11,287 nt of DNA, from NCBI GenBank assembly GCA_023144675.1, contig JAGLFE010000100.1:1-11287 (forward strand). Direction: 5' to 3'. Position numbers and translations under genes: made by a program. Position 1 is the stretch's first letter. Every line of letters starts with the position of its first letter. Below are positions 1 to 6,221 of the stretch, in pieces. The notes beneath the pieces are model-generated. The model searched no databases, was not told the origin of the DNA, and worked only from the letters and a program-made list of their open reading frames with translations. This DNA comes from Thiomargarita sp. (lineage in GTDB: Bacteria; Pseudomonadota; Gammaproteobacteria; Beggiatoales; Beggiatoaceae).

Positions 1-426
1 ACTGTCAAAATCGGTGCCAGTTAATGATTCAAACAATGGGGCTGCTTCTTGGAGCAAAAAACCATATCCACACCCTATTTCTAATAAATTACCACCCGTC
101 ATATTTCGTTGTTTCAATTTAAGTAAAATTTTTTGGAAAGTCAACCTTAAAGAATATTCTTGGTCAAGATAAGAGCCTTGTTGTTGTGAATAACCAAATT
201 CAGTACCACCTTTAAAATAATTAGGATTTGCATAGGCTTTTAACATTTCTTGTTCGCGTAAACGTGGTGACATATACCAAAGCCGGCACTCAGTGCATTG
301 TACCACTCGAAAAGGCGCAAAGATAAATTGTTTGTTTTTATTAGGTTGATTCGTGCCACAAAGCGGACAGGCGGTGTATTCCAGCAATTCTTGGTTAAAT
401 GTTAATAAATTTAGATCATTTTGCAT
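1..426 (-). CDS. Class I SAM-dependent methyltransferase with N-terminal zinc ribbon (3' part missing)
   Basis: The frame is open from the ATG at 426 to the left edge, giving 142 residues with no stop, so the C-terminal part lies outside the window. Residues C20, C23, C44 and C47 form a CPLCG...CTEC zinc-ribbon-like pair of knuckles. They are followed by LWYMSPR, the usual lead into this kind of methyltransferase. Residues 115-122 read LEIGCGYG, the glycine-rich SAM-binding motif I, and TGTDFD near the edge fits motif II. Proteins of this build methylate small molecules or sugars and often sit in polysaccharide or lipid gene sets, but the substrate cannot be read from the sequence. No clear Shine-Dalgarno precedes the ATG. 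A MITE-like repeat lies directly upstream and may influence its expression. The methyltransferase family is secure; the substrate is unknown. Confidence 0.85.
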   Translation of the reverse strand, partial: MQNDLNLLTFNQELLEYTACPLCGTNQPNKNKQFIFAPFRVVQCTECRLWYMSPRLREQEMLKAYANPNYFKGGTEFGYSQQQGSYLDQEYSLRLTFQKILLKLKQRNMTGGNLLEIGCGYGFLLQEAAPLFESLTGTDFDS

Positions 427-450
427 AAGCTTTGAAATAGTTTTTTATTA

Positions 451-571
451 ATTTAACATAATGCTCAACTTTTTTCAAGTGATTGAATTTTCAGTGAATA
501 TGGATAACGATATTTACCTAGATTAGAAAATATAATGAGTTAGAAATTAAAAGTTGAGCATTGCGTTAAAT
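451..571. repeat. MITE-like element with 23-bp terminal inverted repeats
   Basis: Positions 451-473 and 549-571 are inverted copies of each other. The inner 13 bp (ATGCTCAACTTTT at 461-473 and its complement at 549-561) match perfectly. The outer ten positions contain one mismatch and one G-T wobble. The 75-bp interior has no reading frame of note. Size, AT content and terminal inverted repeats fit a non-autonomous miniature element, or alternatively a long intergenic hairpin. It sits in the gap between two minus-strand genes. No clear target-site duplication can be read at the ends, so the exact borders are uncertain. Confidence 0.6.
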
Positions 572-618
572 CTTAATCGTGTTAGAATTTCAGCCGTTTT
601 CATGCAGATTTATAACTT

Positions 619-641
619 AGCCTTTTTACCCACCAAAGGCT
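619..641 (+). other. Hairpin downstream of the 112-residue gene
   Basis: AGCCTTT (619-625) and AAAGGCT (635-641) form a perfect 7-bp stem with a 9-base loop. It lies 19-41 bases beyond the stop of the minus-strand gene at 660-998. The T-run (648-654) is on the plus-strand side only, separated from the stem by six bases, so it would act as an imperfect plus-strand terminator. No plus-strand gene lies upstream. For the minus-strand gene it may simply stabilise the 3' end of the message. Confidence 0.3.
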
Positions 642-659
642 GGTTGATTTTTTTAAAAG

Positions 660-998
660 TTAATTAGCTTGGCTATTTTTTTGGAGTTCAAAATCAGCTT
701 GCACTTGCAACAAAGTAGTTACACATTCAGGAATATTATCGTATTCTTCAATTCCAGTGCCATATTGATCTTCACCATAAAAAAATTGGCATTGGTAACG
801 ATCCTCATCGGTTTTAATAACCACAAAACCAACTGATTCAACCTCCCAATAAACAGTAGGACACCAAACTGGCTCCGACTGCTTTTTTAATTTTAATTCA
901 CTATCTGCTAATTGCAATTCAATACTTTTGCCATAACGATCTTTCAAAGTAGTACGAATAGCCCAAATTTCACTGCCATTAAAATCTGCAATTTTCAT
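660..998 (-). CDS. Unrecognised 112-residue protein
   Basis: The frame is open from the ATG at 998 to a TAA at 660, starting MKIADFNGSEIW. I do not recognise the family. The product is acidic and soluble-looking, with no signal peptide or membrane segment. The middle is rich in aromatic residues (around PTVYWEVESVGFVVIKTDED, residues 48-67). This is followed by CQFFYGEDQYG and a helical-looking glutamine-rich C-terminus. Only two cysteines are present (46 and 70) before C92, with no metal-site spacing. Coding is supported by the contrast between this stretch and the far more AT-rich spacers on both sides, and by the absence of a competing frame. No strong Shine-Dalgarno is visible. It stands alone between a MITE-like repeat and the long AT-rich spacer before aprB, and no function can be assigned. 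Confidence 0.6.
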   Translation of the reverse strand: MKIADFNGSEIWAIRTTLKDRYGKSIELQLADSELKLKKQSEPVWCPTVYWEVESVGFVVIKTDEDRYQCQFFYGEDQYGTGIEEYDNIPECVTTLLQVQADFELQKNSQAN

Positions 999-1400
999 AT
1001 AATAATTGCTTTAAAGTTATAATTCATTGAAAATATTGATAAATACTTAATTAAGTAATAAAAAATTAGATATATTTAACAAAAATTAATTACTAATTAT
1101 AATTCAAATAATTAAAAAATAACTTTTAAAATTTTTTAGCAATCTTTAATTTTAGGCTTAATTCTTTGAAAACTAAATCTTATTAATTATAGAGAATTAT
1201 TCTAATAATCAGCATTTCATAACACAAAATCTATTTTTAGATAATATTAATTATATATTCTATATTTAACTTAAAAATAAAAAAATAAAGTTTATAAAAT
1301 ATTATTTTTATAAAATAAGTATATATTGATAAAATAATTTGATATACTTTTATTTTTTATAATTAATATTAGTATTTATAATGGTTGGCAAATCTGCTTG
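999..1400. other. Extremely AT-rich spacer without genes
   Basis: This stretch of about 400 bases is built almost wholly of A and T, with no plausible reading frame on either strand. It contains an 11-bp direct repeat (TTTATAAAATA at 1291-1301 and 1307-1317) and many A- or T-tracts. It lies upstream of the aprBA control region, where such DNA could be intrinsically curved or bind nucleoid proteins; this is inference. Nothing else can be supported here. Confidence 0.5.
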
Positions 1401-1407
1401 GCTAACA

Positions 1408-1439
1408 TTTGTATAATCTGAATAAAAACATTATACAAA
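1408..1439 (+). promoter_or_regulatory. 10-bp inverted repeat overlapping a TATAAT box upstream of aprB
   Basis: TTTGTATAAT (1408-1417) and ATTATACAAA (1430-1439) are perfect inverted copies separated by 12 bases, so the half-site centres are 22 bp apart, about two helical turns. The left half contains a consensus -10 hexamer, TATAAT (1412-1417). A smaller inverted pair with the same 12-base gap, AGTAC (1444-1448) and GTACT (1461-1465), follows directly. The layout suggests an operator for a dimeric regulator over the promoter of aprBA. No well-spaced -35 box is visible, which would fit an activated promoter. Confidence 0.45.
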
Positions 1440-1469
1440 ACACAGTACACAAATCAAACTGTACTTGCG

Positions 1470-1497
1470 TTGAAAGTTTTTACTTTCTTATTAGGAT
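1470..1497 (+). promoter_or_regulatory. Possible sigma-70 promoter of aprBA
   Basis: TTGAAA (1470-1475) and TAGGAT (1492-1497) are spaced by 16 bases and would start transcription about 65 bases before the aprB ATG. It is an alternative or addition to the TATAAT box at 1412-1417. Both are read by eye only. Confidence 0.3.
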
Positions 1498-1567
1498 AGG
1501 AGCAGAGATTAAAAACTGTTATTAATTTTTTATTAAAGCACATTTTATAAAGAGGAAGCACTAATAA

Positions 1568-2035
1568 ATGCCTACATTTGTACGTACTGAGAAATGCGAC
1601 GGCTGTAAAGGTCAAGATAAAACCGCTTGCATGTATATCTGCCCTCATGATTTAATGAAGTTAGACAAAGACGGTTCTGAGACTGGTCATGCTATGAAGG
1701 CTTTCAACCAAGAACCAGAACAATGTTGGGAATGCTATTCTTGCATAAAAATTTGTCCACAAAATGCGATTGAATGTCGTGCTTATGCTGATATCGTACC
1801 TTTGGGTGGTTCTGTTCAACCTCTACGTGGTAGTGATTCTATTATGTGGACGATTAAGTTCCGCAATGGTACCATGAAACGCTTTAAATTCCCTATTCGT
1901 ACCACTCCTGAAGGTTCAATTGAACCTTATGCTGATAAACCTGCCGTTAATATGGATGATCTTGATAGCCCAGGACTTTTCACTCTTAAACAATCTGATC
2001 TAAAAGGCGATAAGAGTCAATTAATCTGTTTGTAA
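1568..2035 (+). CDS. aprB: Adenylylsulfate (APS) reductase beta subunit, AprB
   Basis: AprB is the iron-sulfur electron-transfer subunit of dissimilatory APS reductase, a cytoplasmic AprAB enzyme. In sulfur oxidisers it runs sulfite + AMP to APS and passes electrons away from the AprA flavin. The 155-residue product has the normal family length. Two [4Fe-4S] cysteine sets are complete: C10, C13, C21, C25 and C53, C56, C59, C63, with C-P pairs at C25 and C63. W54, next to C53 in CWECYSC, corresponds to the tryptophan that bridges cluster and flavin in the Archaeoglobus enzyme. PLGG and IMWTIKFRNG match the conserved beta-strand part that embraces AprA. An AGAGGA (1551-1556) precedes the ATG by 11 bases. 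The aprA start follows 57 bases after the stop, so the two form an operon. Codon use is strongly biased (CGT, GGT, GCT), as expected for an abundant enzyme. Confidence 0.97.
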   Translation: MPTFVRTEKCDGCKGQDKTACMYICPHDLMKLDKDGSETGHAMKAFNQEPEQCWECYSCIKICPQNAIECRAYADIVPLGGSVQPLRGSDSIMWTIKFRNGTMKRFKFPIRTTPEGSIEPYADKPAVNMDDLDSPGLFTLKQSDLKGDKSQLICL

Positions 2036-2092
2036 GACTTATTATTTAGTAAAATCAAATAAAATAACAAAAAACCTTAGGTGAAAAAAAAT

Positions 2093-4033
2093 ATGGCAGA
2101 AGGAACTTTTGGGAATCCCGAAATTATCGAAGAAGAAGTCGATATATTATTGATCGGCGGCGGTATGGCTTGTTGTGGTGCAGCGTATGAAGCAATACGT
2201 TGGATGGAAGGTACTGATATAACAATTAAATTAGTTGATAAAGCTGCAATGGACCGTTCTGGTGCAGTTGCACAGGGCTTATCCGCTATTAATACTTATC
2301 TTGGCGATAATGATCCAGCCGACTATGCTCGTATGGTTGCCAACGATTTAATGGGTATTACTCGTGATGATTTGGCTTATGACTTAGGTCGTCATGTTGA
2401 TGATTCAGTACATTTATTTGAAGAATGGGGTTTGCCAATTTGGAAAACTGATGAAAATGGTGAACGTCATGACGGTTCTAAAGGTGGTGCGCTATTAAAA
2501 GATGGTGGTAAACCAGTCCGTTCAGGTAAATGGCAAATCATGATTAATGGTGAATCCTACAAATGGATTGTTGCTGAAGCTGCTAAAAAAGCATTAGGCA
2601 CAGACAATATTCAAGAACGGGTCTTCATCGTTAAGTTAGTTAATGATAAAAACGATCCAACTAAAGTAGCTGGCGCTGTTGGTTTCTCAGTTCGTGAAAA
2701 TAAAATTTATGTTTATAAATTCAAAGCTTGCTTATTAGCTGCTGGTGGTTGCGTGAATTTATTCCGCCCACGTTCAGTTGGTGAAGGAACAGGTCGTGCT
2801 TGGTATCCAGTTTGGAATGCAGGTTCTACCTATGCAATGGCTGCTGAAGCTGGTGCAGAATTAACCATGATGGAAAATCGTTTCGTACCTGCTCGTTTCA
2901 AAGATGGTTACGGTCCTGTTGGTGCATGGTTCTTACTTTTCAAAGCCAAAGCTACTAATGCTGTTGGTGAAGTTTACATGGACAAAAATAAGGAAATGTT
3001 GAAAGACTATCCTCCTTATGGTTTAGCCGCTGTGCCTGCTTCTTGTTTACGTAATCATTTAATGATGCACGAAATGAAAGAAGGTCGTGGTCCAATTTAT
3101 ATGGATACACCAACTGCTTTAGGTGATTTAGCTAAAACATTAAGCAAACGTGAACTTAAACATTTAGAAGCTGAAGCTTGGGAAGATTTTCTTGATATGT
3201 GTATCGGTCAAGCTGGTGTATGGGCTGGTGAAAACATTGAACCTGAAAAGAAAGCTTCTGAGTTAATGCCTACTGAACCATATTTATTAGGTTCTCATTC
3301 TGGTTGTTGCGGTATTTGGGTATCTGGTCCTACCGATTTAGGCGCACCAAAAGAATGGTCTTGGGGTTATCGTTCCATGACTACCACTAATGGTTTATTC
3401 ACTGCTGGTGATGGTGTTGGTGCTTCTGGACATAAATTCTCATCTGGTTCACATGCTGAAGGTCGTCTTGCTGCTAAAGGCATGATTAAATATGTGAAAG
3501 ACAATAAAGATTGGAAACCAGAATTAGATACTCCAGTTGAAGAATTAGTTGCTGATATTTATCAACCAGTTAAAACTTTCTTAGAGCATAAAGATTACAG
3601 TACAGCGATTGATGTTAATCCTAATTATATTACTCCTAAAATGTTGCAATTCCGTTTGCAGAAGATTATGGATGAATATTGTGCTGGTGTTGCCACTTGG
3701 TATCAAACCAATGCTCACATGTTAGCTGTTTGTGAACAAAAATTAGGTGTGTTGAAGGAAGATGCTGCTAAAATGCGTGCTAAAGACTTGCATGAGTTAT
3801 TACGTGCTTGGGAAAACTATCACCGCATCATTACTGCTGAAGCTCACATGAAACATATCCAATTCCGTGAAGAATCTCGTTATCCTGGGTTCTACTATCG
3901 TATGGATTATAATTTCGTTGATGAGAAGAATTGGAAGTGTTTCGTTAATTCCACTTATGATAAAAAGACTAAAACTTGGTCATTGAAGAAAGTACCTCAT
4001 GTTGACTTGGTATCAAAACCAACTGCTGCATAA
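2093..4033 (+). CDS. aprA: Adenylylsulfate (APS) reductase alpha subunit, AprA
   Basis: AprA is the FAD-bearing catalytic subunit that interconverts APS with sulfite and AMP through a flavin N5-sulfite adduct. The product has 646 residues, the usual length. The dinucleotide-binding motif is at residues 21-29 (IGGGMACCG). ENRFVPARF (261-269) carries R268, and GSHSGCC has H402; these match the arginine and histidine assigned to substrate binding in the archaeal structure. GDGVGASGHKF closes the FAD site, and the helical C-terminal domain is complete. The frame also opens with a GTG at 2081. I chose the ATG at 2093 because TAGGTG (2078-2083) sits at Shine-Dalgarno distance from it and nothing precedes the GTG. 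Arginine is almost always CGT, a sign of high expression. No aprM, qmo or sat gene is adjacent, so the electron acceptor and ATP sulfurylase must be encoded elsewhere. A strong terminator follows. Confidence 0.97.
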   Translation: MAEGTFGNPEIIEEEVDILLIGGGMACCGAAYEAIRWMEGTDITIKLVDKAAMDRSGAVAQGLSAINTYLGDNDPADYARMVANDLMGITRDDLAYDLGRHVDDSVHLFEEWGLPIWKTDENGERHDGSKGGALLKDGGKPVRSGKWQIMINGESYKWIVAEAAKKALGTDNIQERVFIVKLVNDKNDPTKVAGAVGFSVRENKIYVYKFKACLLAAGGCVNLFRPRSVGEGTGRAWYPVWNAGSTYAMAAEAGAELTMMENRFVPARFKDGYGPVGAWFLLFKAKATNAVGEVYMDKNKEMLKDYPPYGLAAVPASCLRNHLMMHEMKEGRGPIYMDTPTALGDLAKTLSKRELKHLEAEAWEDFLDMCIGQAGVWAGENIEPEKKASELMPTEPYLLGSHSGCCGIWVSGPTDLGAPKEWSWGYRSMTTTNGLFTAGDGVGASGHKFSSGSHAEGRLAAKGMIKYVKDNKDWKPELDTPVEELVADIYQPVKTFLEHKDYSTAIDVNPNYITPKMLQFRLQKIMDEYCAGVATWYQTNAHMLAVCEQKLGVLKEDAAKMRAKDLHELLRAWENYHRIITAEAHMKHIQFREESRYPGFYYRMDYNFVDEKNWKCFVNSTYDKKTKTWSLKKVPHVDLVSKPTAA

Positions 4034-4073
4034 GTGTATGAATAGCTGACTTTAGGTTAGTTTCTTCTTAATT

Positions 4074-4113
4074 AAAAAAGCTCAATTACTGTTTTGGTAG
4101 TTGGGCTTTTTTT
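4074..4113 (+). terminator. Intrinsic terminator of aprBA
   Basis: GCTCAATTAC (4080-4089) pairs with GTAGTTGGGC (4097-4106) through ten pairs, two of them G-T wobbles, across a 7-base loop. An A-run before and a T-run of seven after the stem extend it. It begins about 40 bases after the aprA stop. The same sequence recurs at 5148-5189 after higA, and its right half recurs at 6836-6858. Confidence 0.9.
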
Positions 4114-4158
4114 GGTTTTTTGGAATGGCATTTTTGTTTAAAATTTAGCGATATAACT

Positions 4159-4199
4159 TTGACAAATTAATTTTATTATACTAAACTAAATATTAGTTT
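4159..4199 (+). promoter_or_regulatory. Possible promoter with overlapping palindrome upstream of higBA
   Basis: A perfect TTGACA (4159-4164) is followed at 17 bases by TAAACT (4182-4187). A perfect hairpin, AAACTAA-ATA-TTAGTTT (4183-4199), overlaps the -10 and start region, as an operator would. It would give a leader of about 265 bases before higB. The rest of 4114-4458 has no gene. It holds only AT-rich DNA and an imperfect 11-bp inverted repeat (4357-4367 with 4383-4393). Confidence 0.35.
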
Positions 4200-4458
4200 G
4201 CAGATAAATTAAAAAGCAATAAAATATGGGGTTTTAAAATTTATATTGATTTCTATTAGACTTCTTTCGTAATTAATATAACCTATTGATATTATTGAAT
4301 TTTATGTTTTGATAAAAATCAATTAAATCAAATACTTAGCAATACTTATGCAAGATAGCTATTAAATTTTCTTAATTCTTATATTAAATAGCTTTCAATT
4401 TTTTACTTTTGTATAAGGTAAATTAGTTATGCTTTATGTAACAGTTTATGATTAACAC

Positions 4459-4740
4459 ATGATAAAAACATTTGCAAATAAACGAACTCAAGAGTTATAT
4501 ACTAAGGGAAAGTCAAAGAATTTTTCATCAAACCTTGCGTCAAGAGCAGCTCGGAAATTGGAATACATCGATTTGGCATTCAAACTGAATGATTTAAAGG
4601 TACCACCTGGTAATCGACTTCACAGTCTTGCGGGCAACCGTAAAGGACAATAAGCGATTTCTATTAACGATAAATGGCGTATTTGCTTTAGGTTTAAAGA
4701 TGGCGATGCATATAACGTTGATATCTGTGACTACCATTGA
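4459..4740 (+). pseudogene. higB: HigB-type toxin (RelE/ParE superfamily) interrupted by an in-frame TAA
   Basis: HigB toxins are ribosome-dependent mRNA endonucleases encoded just before their HigA antitoxin. The frame starts MIKTFANKRTQELY and runs to ...LAGNRKGQ, then meets TAA at codon 65 (4651-4653). Without any frame change it continues AISINDKWRICFRFKDGDAY and ends at a TGA (4738-4740). The whole 93-codon span matches the length and order of HigB, in which KGQ is normally followed by an aromatic residue and then by the INDKWRICF core strand. A single base change from TAT or TAC to TAA therefore explains the lesion. The truncated 64-residue product would lack the last beta strands and the catalytic C-terminal residues, so the toxin is probably dead. 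higA follows after 12 bases and is intact. Readthrough or sequencing error would be the alternatives. Confidence 0.88.
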
Positions 4741-4752
4741 ATGAGGTAAAAT

Positions 4753-5067
4753 ATGGCGATACCAAATATAGGGATGATGGAACGTAAACCTACACATCCA
4801 GGAGTGATGCTACGTGAAGATTTTCTCCATGATTATGGTTTGACAATAACGGGACTGGCTAAAGCATTGGGTGTTTCTCAACAGTCAATAAATGAATTGC
4901 TAAGAGAGCATCAAGCTGTCAGTCCTGAAATGGCGTTAAGACTTGCTCGTTTGTTTGGTAATTCTCCTGAGTTTTGGCTCAATGCACAACGTGCAGTTGA
5001 CCTTTGGATGGCGGCTCGGATAATTAAAAATGATGTTATTCGTATCGAACCATTAAACATTACATAA
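4753..5067 (+). CDS. higA: HigA-type antitoxin, XRE-family helix-turn-helix
   Basis: The 104-residue protein contains the HigA signature: THPGVMLREDFL (14-25), a helix-turn-helix around residues 32-51 (ITGLAKALGVSQQSINELL), and LARLFGNSPEFWLNAQRAVDLW after it. HigA binds and neutralises HigB and represses the higBA promoter as a dimer. GAGG (4743-4746) sits six bases before the ATG, and the gene follows the broken higB by 12 bases, so the pair keeps the canonical toxin-first operon layout. The reading frame is undamaged and of normal length. With a dead partner it may persist as an orphan repressor, or it may protect against related incoming toxins. A copy of the aprA terminator starts 80 bases after its stop. 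Confidence 0.92.
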   Translation: MAIPNIGMMERKPTHPGVMLREDFLHDYGLTITGLAKALGVSQQSINELLREHQAVSPEMALRLARLFGNSPEFWLNAQRAVDLWMAARIIKNDVIRIEPLNIT

Positions 5068-5147
5068 TTTATATGTTTATAAGTTTAATACAGGTTATAT
5101 TGAGTTCACGAACTTTAACATGGATTTATGCAAAAATTGACCATCGT

Positions 5148-5189
5148 AAAAAGCTCAATTACTGTTTTGGTGGTTGGGGCTTTGTTTTT
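5148..5189 (+). terminator. Second copy of the aprA terminator, after higA
   Basis: The first 24 bases (5148-5171) are identical to 4075-4098. The remainder differs by one substitution, one inserted G and a G within the T-run. The stem still folds (GCTCAATTAC with the GTGGTTGGGGC side, one bulged G), so it probably terminates higA transcription. Its right part, 5173-5195, is repeated exactly at 6836-6858. Confidence 0.7.
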
Positions 5190-5200
5190 ATGAAGCACGA

Positions 5201-5233
5201 GTAGGCTGGGTTGAGGAACGAAAACCCAGCTTT
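5201..5233 (+). repeat. REP palindrome, left of the RAYT gene
   Basis: GTAG is followed by GCTGGGTT (5205-5212), a 10-base loop and AACCCAGC (5223-5230), a perfect 8-bp stem. The loop GAGGAACGAA also occurs in the right-hand copy. This is the head-group and stem structure of RAYT-type REPs. Confidence 0.85.
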
Positions 5234-5257
5234 CTTTGATTTAACAAACATTAAACA

Positions 5258-5791
5258 ATGAGAACCTACAAACGAGTAAAAATCGAAGGAGCTTGTTATT
5301 TCTTTACTGTTGTTTTAGCGCAACGGCAAGGAAATCATTTGCTCGTTGAACATATTGATACTTTACGAGAATCATTTAGACATATTCAAAAAAATCATCC
5401 ATTTGTTATGAATGCAGTTGTGATTTTGCCTGATCATTTACATTGTATTTGGCAATTGCCTAAAGGTGATAGTAATTTTTCATCTCGTTGGCGTTTAATT
5501 AAATCCTACTTTTCAAAATCTATAAAAACAGGAGAATATGTTTCCAAAAGCCGTCAAGGTAAAAATGAACGGGGAATTTGGCAACGTCGATTTTGGGAAC
5601 ATGTTATTCGTGATGAAGAAGATTATACACGCCATGTTGAATATATTCATTATAATCCTGTTAAACATGGTTACGTTGATAATGTGAAAGATTGGAAATA
5701 TTCGTCTTTTCATCATTGGGTAGCTCGTGGAATTTACCCAATTGATTGGGCTACAAATAATCGAAATGTGATTGATGCTTGTTTGGAATAA
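5258..5791 (+). CDS. REP-associated tyrosine transposase (RAYT, Y1 superfamily)
   Basis: RAYTs are HUH single-strand nucleases related to IS200/IS605 TnpA that cut and join REP sequences. The 177-residue product begins YKRVKIEGACYFFTVVLAQR, the usual first strand. It carries the metal-binding HUH motif at H60-L-H62 within LPDHLHCIW, and GIWQRRFWEHVIRDEEDY (residues 106-123). It ends with the family signature YIHYNPVKHGYV (129-140) near the nucleophilic tyrosine. All catalytic elements are present and the length is normal, so it may be active. The ATG has no visible Shine-Dalgarno, which suggests low expression. Cognate REPs lie 25 bases upstream of the start and 4 bases after the stop. This is a firm family call. 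Confidence 0.95.
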   Translation: MRTYKRVKIEGACYFFTVVLAQRQGNHLLVEHIDTLRESFRHIQKNHPFVMNAVVILPDHLHCIWQLPKGDSNFSSRWRLIKSYFSKSIKTGEYVSKSRQGKNERGIWQRRFWEHVIRDEEDYTRHVEYIHYNPVKHGYVDNVKDWKYSSFHHWVARGIYPIDWATNNRNVIDACLE

Positions 5792-5795
5792 AAAT

Positions 5796-5828
5796 AAGCT
5801 GGGTTTCGTTCCTCAACACCAGCCTACC
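5796..5828 (-). repeat. REP palindrome, right of the RAYT gene (inverted)
   Basis: Read on the minus strand it matches the left REP with two single-base indels: GTAGGCTGG, an extra T, GTTGAGGAACGAAA, then CCCAGC. The stem has one bulged base. It starts 4 bases after the RAYT stop and could also act on its 3' end. Confidence 0.85.
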
Positions 5829-5862
5829 TATGATCATATTTAATATGCAATATTGCTTGATT

Positions 5863-5966
5863 AAAAATTCATGACTCAAATATTTTGTTAGCTTGGATGG
5901 CTGGAGGGGTGTTTGAGCCGTTGTTGTTTTAAGACATAAGTTAGGCAAAATTTGAGTCATATTTTT
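5863..5966. repeat. MITE-like inverted repeat; interior repeated at 6484-6550
   Basis: ATGACTCAAA (5871-5880) pairs with TTTGAGTCAT (5951-5960). The pairing continues inward as TTTTG with CAAAA past a 2-base bulge, and outward as AAAAAT with ATTTTT, giving a long hairpin with a loop of about 58 bases. Positions 5864-5930 match 6484-6550 at about 60 of 67 sites. The shared core includes GGCTGG...GGGGTGTTTGAGCC. No gene is seen between the RAYT REP and hicB apart from this element. Confidence 0.6.
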
Positions 5967-5996
5967 CCAATAATCAAACTAAACTGAGATAGAACT

Positions 5997-6221
5997 ATGG
6001 AAAATCAATTACCCATTTTGATTGAAAAAGATGAAGATGGATTTTATGTAATAGAATGTCCTGTATTTAGTGGTTGCTATACTCAGGGGGAAACTATGGA
6101 TGAGGCATTAAAAAACATTCGTGAAGTTATTGCATTATGTTTAGAAGAAAAAGAAAATCAGGAAACTTTGGAAAATTTTCACCCACAAGAATTAATGTTT
6201 TCTATGCTATCTTATGCCTAA
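5997..6221 (+). CDS. hicB: HicB-family antitoxin, short form
   Basis: HicB antitoxins neutralise the HicA mRNA interferase through a degenerate RNase-H-like fold. The 74-residue protein shows the core pattern EKDEDGFYVIECPVFSGC (residues 10-27) followed by YTQGETMDEALKNIREVI, the conserved loop and helix. It ends soon after the domain, so it is the short form with no C-terminal DNA-binding domain; autoregulation by this protein is not evident. Its stop overlaps the hicA start (ATGCCTAA, 6214-6221), a translational-coupling layout, but hicA is frameshifted. The pair is bracketed by direct repeats (5864-5930 and 6484-6550). It is intact and of normal size for this subfamily. Confidence 0.9.
   Translation: MENQLPILIEKDEDGFYVIECPVFSGCYTQGETMDEALKNIREVIALCLEEKENQETLENFHPQELMFSMLSYA

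Larger units (their letters stand above)
5201..5828 (+). mobile_element. REP-associated transposase flanked by its inverted REPs (REPtron)
   Basis: A RAYT gene is bracketed by two REP palindromes in opposite orientation (5201-5233 and 5796-5828). Both carry the GTAG tetranucleotide at the outer foot. This is the standard layout of RAYT genes, which act on their neighbouring REPs and are usually domesticated single copies rather than selfish insertion sequences. Confidence 0.85.

Noticed and set aside
999..1400. CRISPR array or phage origin in the AT-rich spacer
   Set aside because: There are no regularly spaced repeats and no iterons; the short direct repeats are what such base composition produces by chance.
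1454..1648. Minus-strand open frame of 64 codons overlapping aprB
   Set aside because: It is a shadow of the aprB control region and coding sequence with no ribosome site or recognisable product.
4426..4442. GTTA...TAAC inverted pair just before higB as a HigA operator
   Set aside because: The arms are only 4 bp and the surrounding TTATG repeats make chance pairing likely.
5102..5115. GAGTTC-AC-GAACTT hairpin after higA as terminator or REP
   Set aside because: It has no T-run and no GTAG foot, and a better terminator follows at 5148.
5513..5716. Minus-strand open frame inside the RAYT gene
   Set aside because: It lies wholly within a clear transposase gene on the other strand and reads as low-complexity hydrophobic sequence.
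5751..5960. Minus-strand open frame of 69 codons
   Set aside because: It spans the RAYT 3' end, the inverted REP and the MITE-like repeat, so it is translated repeat DNA.
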